DNA of 6,005 nucleotides from a bacterium (GTDB taxonomy: Bacteria > Krumholzibacteriota > Krumholzibacteria > LZORAL124-64-63), in assembly GCA_030592025.1 (NCBI GenBank), contig JAUUZX010000114.1, forward strand, positions 1 to 6,005. The letters are read 5' to 3'. The notes under the pieces were generated by a model. That model saw only the letters and a list, made by a program, of their open reading frames with translations. It searched no databases and was not told the DNA's origin. Shown piece by piece: positions 1 to 5,330 of this stretch. Position 1 is the stretch's first letter, and each line of letters starts with the position of its first letter. Made by a program: the position numbers and the translations under genes.

Positions 1-441
1 CAGGCTGACCAGATATTCCTTCACGACCTTGGCCCGCTTCTCGCCAAGGGCCAGGTTGTACTCCACCGTGCCGCGCTCGTCGCAGTGGCCGGCAATGACG
101 AGAGTCACGTCGGTCTCACGCAGGACACGGGCGTTGCGGGACAGGATCGCCATGGCGTCGTTGCCCAGGCTGTACTCGTCGAAGGCGAAGAAGACATCAT
201 CGATGCCGTACTCGGAAGGATCCATCGCGGCGTAATCGGGCGCGGTGACCTCGGGCTCCGGGATCGTTTCCGGCACCATCGGCTCGGTCGGCGTCTCGAT
301 CCCACCGTCTCCGCTACCTGCGGTCGGGTCCGTCTCCACGTCCTTGTCGCCGCCACAGCCCGTCAGCAGCACGCCAAGGCTCAGAACGGCCACGAGTCCC
401 AGCACCACGAAAAGCCTACGGTTGTTCCCATCGTGAATCAT
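1..441 (-). CDS. pal: Pal, peptidoglycan-associated outer-membrane lipoprotein (3' end off the window)
   Basis: Pal anchors the outer membrane to peptidoglycan and is the outer-membrane partner of TolB and TolA. The 147 residues visible start at an ATG at 441 and run open to the window edge, so the C-terminus is missing. Residues 1-28 are a lipoprotein signal peptide (basic start, hydrophobic core 11-26) ending in the lipobox LLTGC, with Cys29 as the lipidated residue. Residues 30-75 are an acidic, Pro/Thr-rich linker. The OmpA-like domain begins near residue 79: DDVFFAFDEYSL at 81-92, then GHCDERGTVEYNLALGEKRA from 118, the family's peptidoglycan-binding segment with Asp121 and Arg123 in the DERG core. 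An AAGGGG ribosome binding site lies 8 bases upstream. The gene is last of the visible tol cluster, 40 bases after tolB. A cpoB/ybgF-like gene often follows in other genomes, but that would be outside the window. Confidence 0.95.
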   Translation of the reverse strand, partial: MIHDGNNRRLFVVLGLVAVLSLGVLLTGCGGDKDVETDPTAGSGDGGIETPTEPMVPETIPEPEVTAPDYAAMDPSEYGIDDVFFAFDEYSLGNDAMAILSRNARVLRETDVTLVIAGHCDERGTVEYNLALGEKRAKVVKEYLVSL

Positions 442-449
442 GCCTTTAT

Positions 450-455
450 CCCCTT
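450..455 (-). promoter_or_regulatory. Ribosome binding site of pal
   Basis: AAGGGG lies 8 bases before the ATG of pal, in the 40-base gap after tolB. It fixes the pal start: the other ATG in the gap (around 469) runs into a stop within a few codons. Confidence 0.7.
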
Positions 456-481
456 GCGGTTGTTACCATGACGGCCGCTCC

Positions 482-1795
482 CTAGCGGGACCAGGCCGGC
501 GTGATGTCCGGGTCGTCCCCGAACGTCAGTTGACGAAATGTTCCCTCATCCACATCACACACGTACAGCTTGAACACTCCCGTGCGGTCCGACGCGAAGA
601 CCAGGTGGCGACCGTCCGGCGCCCACCCCGGATCCTCGGCGTTGCGCCAGAGTCCGTCGGTCAGCACCAGCCGGTTCTCACCGGTCGCGTTGATGACCAC
701 GATCTGCGTGTAGTCACCGACGCGCGTTGCGTAGGCGATGCGATCGGCCCCGGGCGACCAGACCGCCGAATCGTTGTAGCGACCCTCGAAGGTGAGCCGG
801 CGGCGGCCAGCCCCGTCGCTGTCGATGATATATAACTGAGGGGTACCCGTCCTGTCACTCGTAAAAACGAGATCCCGACCGCCAGGGGACCAGGAAGGGC
901 TGATCTCGATGGCCGACGAGGCGGTCAGGCGCTTGAGGATCCCCCCGTCGAGGCCGACCCGGTAGATCTCCGGGTCCCCCGCCTCTGAAAGCGACATGAG
1001 GATCTCGTTTCCCGACGGGTGCCAGTCGGCGCCGTAATTCAGGCCCGGCCTTGAAATGAGCAATTCGACCTTGCCGTTGCTCGTGTCCAGGGTGTAGAGC
1101 CCCTGGCGATCCTCCCGGTAGCTGGTGAAGGCGAGACGCTTGCCGTCCGGGGACCAGCTCGGGCAGAGATTGAGGGTGCGGTTGGCGGTCAGGCGCATGA
1201 GCCCTTCGCCGTCCTGGTCGACGACGTAGAGATCCCGCCGGTCCCCCCGGCCCCGGGAGAACGCGATCCGCGACAGGGAGATCCCGGGCGCGCCCGTGAG
1301 GGTGTGGATCACCGCGTCGGCAAAATGATGGGCCGAGGTGCGTTGCTGGCTGGGCAGCGGCCGGTAGCGCTTGTTGAGCAGGATGTTGCGGTCGGGCCAG
1401 GTCACCAGGTTCAGGTTCAGGGTGACCGGGGCGTCCTCGCCGGTGACCTGGGCGTCCCGCAACGGCCCTTCGACGCTGCCCTCGATGGCGAACTGGTAGG
1501 TGAGGGAGTCCCCCTCCGCATCCCGCATGGCGGGCAGGAAAAGACCGCTCAGTTCGAGGTCGTTCACCAGCACTTCCTGGACGAGATCCGCGGTGTCGAC
1601 CGCCGGCATGCCGCCGCTCAACACGTCGAGCATGTTCACGAGGATGTGGGTTTTCTGCCAGGCGGACGTGGTCGTCTGCAGGGTCACCTCGCTGGAGGTC
1701 TGGGCCACGGCGATCCCCGCCACGAAGACAAGAAGCGCAACGGACACAACGCCCATCGCCTTGGCCGCACGTTCGGAAAGCATGATGTGGGTCAC
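482..1795 (-). CDS. tolB: TolB, periplasmic beta-propeller protein of the Tol-Pal system
   Basis: TolB is a secreted periplasmic protein that links Pal to the TolA arm. The 437-residue length is close to the usual ~430. Residues 1-31 form a Sec signal peptide (basic residues near 9-12, hydrophobic 15-30) with a likely cut after AVA at 29-31. Residues ~35-165 are the N-terminal alpha/beta domain and end in the family-like stretch AHHFADAVIHTLTG (155-168). The six-bladed propeller follows, with repeats centred on WSPDG (214), WHPSG (258), WSPGG (302), WSPGA (346), WAPDG (391) and a closing AWSR at the C-terminus. The start is a GTG whose last two bases belong to the TGA of the upstream gene (GTGA), with GGAG 8 bases upstream; an ATG four codons on has no comparable site. 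The N-terminal domain looks diverged from the enterobacterial protein. The assignment is firm from the propeller and the operon. Confidence 0.95.
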   Translation of the reverse strand: MTHIMLSERAAKAMGVVSVALLVFVAGIAVAQTSSEVTLQTTTSAWQKTHILVNMLDVLSGGMPAVDTADLVQEVLVNDLELSGLFLPAMRDAEGDSLTYQFAIEGSVEGPLRDAQVTGEDAPVTLNLNLVTWPDRNILLNKRYRPLPSQQRTSAHHFADAVIHTLTGAPGISLSRIAFSRGRGDRRDLYVVDQDGEGLMRLTANRTLNLCPSWSPDGKRLAFTSYREDRQGLYTLDTSNGKVELLISRPGLNYGADWHPSGNEILMSLSEAGDPEIYRVGLDGGILKRLTASSAIEISPSWSPGGRDLVFTSDRTGTPQLYIIDSDGAGRRRLTFEGRYNDSAVWSPGADRIAYATRVGDYTQIVVINATGENRLVLTDGLWRNAEDPGWAPDGRHLVFASDRTGVFKLYVCDVDEGTFRQLTFGDDPDITPAWSR

Positions 1796-2469
1796 CGTCC
1801 CGGCTCCAGGTTGAAGATGAAGGTCACGCCCAGATTCGCACCGCTGTACTGGGGCGGCAGGGGCGGCAGGCGCGTGGTCTGAATGGCCCGCAGGGCCTCG
1901 CGGTCATAGAGGCCGACGCCGCTGCCCTCGCTCAGGGTGACCTGGGACACGACGCCGCTGCGCCCGATCACGAAGTGCACGGAGCACGCGATGCTGTTGC
2001 GGAAACCGAGTTGCCGCGGGCGCCAGTTCGCCGCGATCCGTCCCTCCACCTGGGACAGGTACCAGGCGAAGGGGAAGTTGCTGTCCGTGCTCCCGACCGA
2101 AGGGCCGCTCACGGTAAGGGACGGCGTGGCCACCGCCTCCGCCGTCTCCATCTCGGGCTCCTGTTCCCGGGGACGTTCACGCTCCGGTTGGGGATCCTCG
2201 GGCGGCTTCTCGGGCTCCTCCTTCGGCACGACTTCCGGTTTCTCCTTGGGTGGCAGGTCCGGCTCCACCTCGATGACCTTCGGCGCCACCTCGGGCGCGA
2301 TCGTTTCCGTCTCCGCAGGGACCGTCGGCACGTTCTCCGGCCGCTCGATCCTCACGTTGATCGTGCGCGGGGGCTGGACCACCGCCCGGGTCACGTCGTT
2401 GCCCCACAGGAAGACCGACAGCAGCCCCAGCACGTGCACGAGCAGCGACCAGGGCAGGCCCCGTTTCAT
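1792..2469 (-). CDS. tolA: TolA-like energy transducer with TonB-type C-terminal domain
   Basis: This 225-residue protein fills the TolA position between tolR and tolB and should carry the force of the TolQ-TolR motor across the periplasm to TolB and Pal. It has a 7-residue cytoplasmic tail and a single transmembrane segment (~8-22). That segment opens with Ser8 and His12, the S-x3-H pattern TonB and TolA use to contact their motor. Residues ~43-110 are a charged Pro/Glu/Lys-rich linker (for example PPKEKPEVVPKEEPEKPP, 73-90). Residues ~132-222 are a TonB/TolA C-terminal domain containing FPFAWYLSQVEGRIAANWRP and VHFVIGRSGVVSQV. It is shorter than E. coli TolA (about 420 residues) and lacks the long Ala/Lys helical arm, so homology alone would call it a TonB C-terminal domain protein. 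The ATG follows the tolR stop after one base (TGACATG) and overlaps tolB by four. The TolA role is inferred from position. Confidence 0.87.
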   Translation of the reverse strand: MKRGLPWSLLVHVLGLLSVFLWGNDVTRAVVQPPRTINVRIERPENVPTVPAETETIAPEVAPKVIEVEPDLPPKEKPEVVPKEEPEKPPEDPQPERERPREQEPEMETAEAVATPSLTVSGPSVGSTDSNFPFAWYLSQVEGRIAANWRPRQLGFRNSIACSVHFVIGRSGVVSQVTLSEGSGVGLYDREALRAIQTTRLPPLPPQYSGANLGVTFIFNLEPGR

Positions 2470-2470
2470 G

Positions 2471-2881
2471 TCACTCGCCGCTTCCCGGTTGGTCGGCCAC
2501 CAGGCTCAGGTTCGGGAACCCGGCCCGCTCCACCGTCGCCATGACCATGAGGACCACCCCGTAGGGCACCTCCTCGTCACAGCGCAGGTAGACGGGCACC
2601 GTATCCTTCTGGTCCTCCCAGGGGGTCAGCAGCAGCGGCAGGTCCTTGCGCTCGATCGCCTGCTCCTGGAAGAAGACCTGCCGGTTCGACGTGATCGTGA
2701 TCACCGGCCCTTCCTTCTTCACCGTGGCCCGGGTCGCGGCCTCGGGCAGGTTCACCTCGACGCCGCCCTGGATGTAGGGGGCCGTGAGCATGAAGATGAT
2801 CAACAGCGTGAGGGTCACATCCACCAGGGACGTGATGTTGATGTCGGCCATGCTGCGGAACGAACGTCGCGTCCGAGCCAT
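2471..2881 (-). CDS. tolR: TolR, ExbD/TolR-family proton-channel subunit
   Basis: TolR is an inner-membrane protein that forms the proton path with TolQ and has a periplasmic domain that binds peptidoglycan in known relatives. The 136 residues match the family's usual ~140. A basic tail (residues 1-10) precedes one transmembrane helix (~17-35), ADINITSLVDVTLTLLIIFM, with Asp21 as the family's proton-carrying aspartate. The periplasmic part includes VEVNLPEA (41-48) and the conserved C-terminal block VPYGVVLMVMATVERAGFPN (105-124). The ATG shares its A with the tolQ stop codon (TGATG), and GGGGAG lies 8 bases before it, inside tolQ, so the two are probably translationally coupled. ExbD is the alternative family name, but the tolB and pal neighbours decide for TolR. 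Confidence 0.95.
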   Translation of the reverse strand: MARTRRSFRSMADINITSLVDVTLTLLIIFMLTAPYIQGGVEVNLPEAATRATVKKEGPVITITSNRQVFFQEQAIERKDLPLLLTPWEDQKDTVPVYLRCDEEVPYGVVLMVMATVERAGFPNLSLVADQPGSGE

Positions 2882-3606
2882 CAGATCGTCTCCCCGTCAT
2901 GGCGCTCGGGGCGTCGCACCCGGTCCCGGCCGTCGGGCCCGGTGGCGCCGCTGCCGGTGCCGGCCTCCTCCTCCAGGATCGTGCGCAGGCGGTCCATTTC
3001 GTTGGCCACCAGGTCGATCTTGCGCACGAGGCTGTTGTAGAAAATCACCGCCGGGATGGCCGTCGCCAGGCCCGCGATGGTCGTGATGAGCGCCTCGGCA
3101 ATGCCCGGGGCCACCACCGTGAGGTTGGCGCTCTGCATGGTCGACATGTCCCAGAAGCTCGACATGATGCCCCACACCGTCCCCAGCAACCCGAGGAAGG
3201 GTGAGATCGTGACCGCCGTCGACAGGAGGATGAGGTACCGCTCCAACCCCTCCATCTCGATGTAGATCACCCGCTCCGAGGCGCGCCGCACACCCGCCAC
3301 CTGGATCAGCCCGTCCGCTTCGATCAGGAGGTTGCCGAGGGGCAGGTCCTCCTGATGATCGCTGTAGGCCAGGAGATCCCGCTTGGTGGCGCTGCCCTCG
3401 AGCCAGGCGTCGCAGCGGCGCCAGAAGTCGAGATGTCCGCTGCGGATGCGCGCCAGCAGCCGGGCCTTGTCGATGAAGACCGACCAGGACATGACCGAGA
3501 GCACCAGCAGCACGAGCAGGATGGCCTTGCCGAAGAAGGTGGTGTCCGAGATCAGGCCCAGCAATTCACCGGGCCCGAGCTTGGCCAGGAAGAGGGAGGC
3601 GGACAT
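2881..3606 (-). CDS. tolQ: TolQ, MotA/TolQ/ExbB-family proton-channel protein
   Basis: TolQ is the multi-span inner-membrane stator of the Tol motor. The 241 residues compare with ~230 in E. coli. Three transmembrane segments can be read: ~24-44, ~128-150 and ~166-190, with a large cytoplasmic loop between the first two. The family core is clear: SPFLGLLGTVWGIMSSF (135-151) and APGIAEALITTIAGLATAIP (166-185), the lining helices of the proton channel. Residues ~215-241 are an extra hydrophilic tail rich in Gly, Arg and Asp, which is low in information and overlaps the tolR start. The ATG is set by a strong GAGGAG site 5 bases upstream. It is the first gene of the Tol-Pal group, 146 bases after the preceding gene. 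ExbB is the alternative name, excluded by the tolB-pal context. Confidence 0.96.
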   Translation of the reverse strand: MSASLFLAKLGPGELLGLISDTTFFGKAILLVLLVLSVMSWSVFIDKARLLARIRSGHLDFWRRCDAWLEGSATKRDLLAYSDHQEDLPLGNLLIEADGLIQVAGVRRASERVIYIEMEGLERYLILLSTAVTISPFLGLLGTVWGIMSSFWDMSTMQSANLTVVAPGIAEALITTIAGLATAIPAVIFYNSLVRKIDLVANEMDRLRTILEEEAGTGSGATGPDGRDRVRRPERHDGETI

Positions 3607-3752
3607 GAGTTCTCCTCACGAGATAATGTCGAGACCGGGAGGCCGTTTCCTGTTTGGCCGAACCGGGCGGACCCTCCGTGGTCCGATGGGGCGCGGGCCC
3701 CGGAAGTCGAGGTGCTGGTACGTGGCCGTGGCGGCGAAGTTCCCGGCTGGGA
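3607..3752 (-). other. Non-coding gap upstream of tolQ with short GC hairpins
   Basis: This 146-base stretch separates the Minf_1886-type gene from tolQ and is the only real intergenic gap in the window. Two short inverted repeats stand close together: GGACC/GGTCC with a 6-base loop at 3669-3684, and GGGGC/GCCCC with a 4-base loop at 3688-3701. Neither has a T-run after it on either strand, so they are not standard intrinsic terminators. I find no convincing -35/-10 pair on the minus strand, and no small coding region with a ribosome binding site. It may be a plain spacer, a weak attenuator or an mRNA leader for tolQ. Confidence 0.5.
3612..3617 (-). promoter_or_regulatory. Strong ribosome binding site of tolQ
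   Basis: GAGGAG stands 5 bases before the tolQ ATG at 3606 and confirms that start. It is one of the better Shine-Dalgarno matches in the window. Confidence 0.8.
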
Positions 3753-4130
3753 TTAACCCCGCGATCCTCCACCGCCCGTGACGAAGGCCTCACTGAAGTC
3801 GTAGCCGTCGATAAAGTCGGCCAGGGTGTCCTCGTCACGCTTGCCGAGCAGGCCGCCGTCCACCAGGTGGAAGACGACGCGACCGAAATCGAGGGTCGTG
3901 CGCACGCCCCAGGCATTGAAGACGTCGCCGGCCATGACGCCATAGCGGCGCCGTCCCAATGCCCGGATGGATTCCAGAAGGTCCGCGCCGGTCACATGGT
4001 CCGGCTCGTCCTCCAGATTGTCGGCCCCCGCCAGGGCTTCGAGCACGAAGATGTAGGCCTCCGGACGGAAGACACCGAGACGTTCGGCGATCTCCTCGAT
4101 GCGGCGCTGGCCGTCCTGGTTGTCGTTCAA
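3753..4130 (-). CDS. Minf_1886-type conserved protein of unknown function
   Basis: This is a small, probably cytosolic protein (125 residues, no signal peptide or membrane segment). From memory it matches the Minf_1886 family (TIGR04138), described mainly in Planctomycetes and Verrucomicrobia and with no known function. Family-like blocks in order are AYIFVLEAL (25-33), HVTGADLLESI (45-55), YGVMAGDVFNAWG (63-75), DFGRVVFHLVDGGLL (81-95) and ADFIDGYDFSEAF (104-116); the tail is Gly-rich. The reading frame is open up to a GTG at 4160, but I choose the TTG at 4130. GGAGGA lies 5 bases before the TTG, while the GTG has no clear site and would sit about 6 bases from the predicted transcription start. 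The extra ten residues of the longer form show no family similarity that I recognise. It has its own likely promoter at 4173-4200 and lies between bshA and tolQ. The family call is fairly sure; the function is unknown. Confidence 0.85.
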   Translation of the reverse strand: MNDNQDGQRRIEEIAERLGVFRPEAYIFVLEALAGADNLEDEPDHVTGADLLESIRALGRRRYGVMAGDVFNAWGVRTTLDFGRVVFHLVDGGLLGKRDEDTLADFIDGYDFSEAFVTGGGGSRG

Positions 4131-4135
4131 GGTCG

Positions 4136-4141
4136 TCCTCC
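4136..4141 (-). promoter_or_regulatory. Ribosome binding site that decides a TTG start
   Basis: GGAGGA lies 5 bases before the TTG at 4130. It supports the TTG over the in-frame GTG at 4160 as the start of the Minf_1886-type gene. Confidence 0.7.
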
Positions 4142-4172
4142 GGGCTGTCGCGACGGACACCGCCGCTCGCCC

Positions 4173-4200
4173 ATTGTAGTGGGGCCCGCCGCGGTGTCAA
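4173..4200 (-). promoter_or_regulatory. Sigma70-type promoter for the Minf_1886-type gene, perhaps also for tol
   Basis: On the minus strand, TTGACA (4200-4195) is followed after 16 bases by TACAAT (4178-4173). The -35 box is a perfect consensus match and the -10 matches 5 of 6, in otherwise GC-rich DNA. The -35 box contains the bshA stop codon (TGA at 4199-4197). Transcription would start near 4166, giving a leader of about 36 bases before the TTG start at 4130. With no terminator seen before tolQ, the same transcript could continue into the tol genes. Confidence 0.75.
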
Positions 4201-5330
4201 CCGTCGCCGAGCAGGCGGTCGTACAGATCCAGGTACTTTTTCAGCACACAGGGCGCCCCGAAATCCGCCGCCGCGTCACGCCGGGCGTCCTCGGCCATCT
4301 GCAGCCGCAACTGGGGATCATCCAGGACAGCCAGCACGGCTTCGGCCATGCCCTCCTCGTCGTCGGGGGCGCGCAGGAAGCCGTTCACCCCGTCCTGGAC
4401 GAACTCCGCCGCCCCCCCCACGTTCGTGGCCACCGGCACGACCCCGCAGGCCATGGCCTCCAGGGCCACCAGGCCGAAGGACTCGTGCAGCGACGGCAGC
4501 AGCAGGACATCCGCCGCCGGCAGCACCCCCTGCAACTCGTCCACATGGCCCAGGAACTCCACCTTGTCGCGGAGCCCCAGTTCGTCCACCTGTTCCCGCA
4601 CCGCCGGCAGTTCCGGGCCCTCACCCACCAGCAGCAAGCGGGCGGGGCGCCGTGCGACGACACGCTCGAAGACCCGCACCACCGCCGGCAGGTTCTTCAC
4701 CTCGCGAAAATTCGACGCGTGCATGATCAGCGCCTCGTCGCCCCGCACGAAGCGCTCCCGCAACCCCACGGCCACCTCAGGCCGAAAGACCCGGGCGTCC
4801 ACGAAGTTGGGGATGACCTCGATCTCGCGCTTCGTGCCGAAGACCCGCACCGTCTCGTCCTTCAGGAAGGTCGAGACAGCGGTCACCGCGTCGCTCTGAT
4901 CGATGAGGAAGCGCGTGATGGGGAAGAACGTCGGCTCCTGCCCCACCAGGGTGATGTCCGTGCCGTGGAGGGTCGTGACGATCTTCAGGTTCTCCCGGCC
5001 GTTCATCTCCCGGGCGAGGAAGGCGCTCGCGGCGTGGGGGATGGCGTAGTGCACATGGAGGATGTCGAGCTTCTCCCGCTCCGCCGTCTCGCTCATGACC
5101 GTCGCCAGGCTGAGGGTGTAGGGGGAATGCTCGAACACCGGGTAGTGGGGCATCTCCACCTTGTGGTGGAAGATGTTCTCGCGGTAACTCCGAAGGCGGA
5201 AGGGCAAGCTCGACGAGATGAAATGGACGCGGCAGCCATGGCGGGCAAGATGCAGGCCCAACTCGGTGGCGACGACTCCGCTGCCCCCCTGGGTGGGGTA
5301 ACACGTGATGCCCACCGACGGCATGCGCAT
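4197..5330 (-). CDS. bshA: BshA, N-acetyl-alpha-D-glucosaminyl L-malate synthase
   Basis: BshA is the cytosolic GT4-family, GT-B-fold glycosyltransferase that starts bacillithiol synthesis, joining UDP-GlcNAc and L-malate to give GlcNAc-malate and UDP. The 377 residues match the family's usual length. The N-terminal half has GITCYPTQGGSG (7-18, with the GGSG sugar-nucleotide loop), HFISSSLPFRL, HVHYAIPHA (92-100) and TTLHGTDIT (119-127). The C-terminal half has SNFREVKN (206-213) and ESFGLVALEAMACG (283-296), whose Glu283 and Glu291 form the retaining GT4 E-x7-E motif. These blocks match the Bacillus subtilis enzyme closely from memory. The ATG at 5330 overlaps the bshB1 stop (TGATG) and has GGGAG 8 bases upstream. 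The frame stays open to a GTG at 5339, but the ATG start MRMPSVGITCYP aligns with the B. subtilis N-terminus. Its stop lies inside the -35 box of the next promoter. Confidence 0.95.
   Translation of the reverse strand: MRMPSVGITCYPTQGGSGVVATELGLHLARHGCRVHFISSSLPFRLRSYRENIFHHKVEMPHYPVFEHSPYTLSLATVMSETAEREKLDILHVHYAIPHAASAFLAREMNGRENLKIVTTLHGTDITLVGQEPTFFPITRFLIDQSDAVTAVSTFLKDETVRVFGTKREIEVIPNFVDARVFRPEVAVGLRERFVRGDEALIMHASNFREVKNLPAVVRVFERVVARRPARLLLVGEGPELPAVREQVDELGLRDKVEFLGHVDELQGVLPAADVLLLPSLHESFGLVALEAMACGVVPVATNVGGAAEFVQDGVNGFLRAPDDEEGMAEAVLAVLDDPQLRLQMAEDARRDAAADFGAPCVLKKYLDLYDRLLGDG

Noticed and set aside
1304..3040. Plus-strand open frames of 190-370 codons opposite tolB, tolA, tolR and tolQ
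   Set aside because: All lie opposite clearly recognised genes, have low-complexity Ser/Arg/Pro/His-rich translations and show no known domain.
3623..3628. CATTAT on the minus strand as a -10 box for tolQ
   Set aside because: No -35 partner lies 16-18 bases upstream, and transcription would start inside the tolQ ribosome binding site.
3688..3701. GGGGC/GCCCC hairpin as a terminator of the Minf_1886-type gene
   Set aside because: The stem is only 5 base pairs and no T-run follows on either strand.
3737..3743. GGAACTT on the minus strand, like the -35 box of envelope-stress (sigma E) promoters, upstream of tolQ
   Set aside because: At the required distance downstream there is no TCTGA/TCAAA-like -10 box, only GC-rich sequence, so the match is probably chance.
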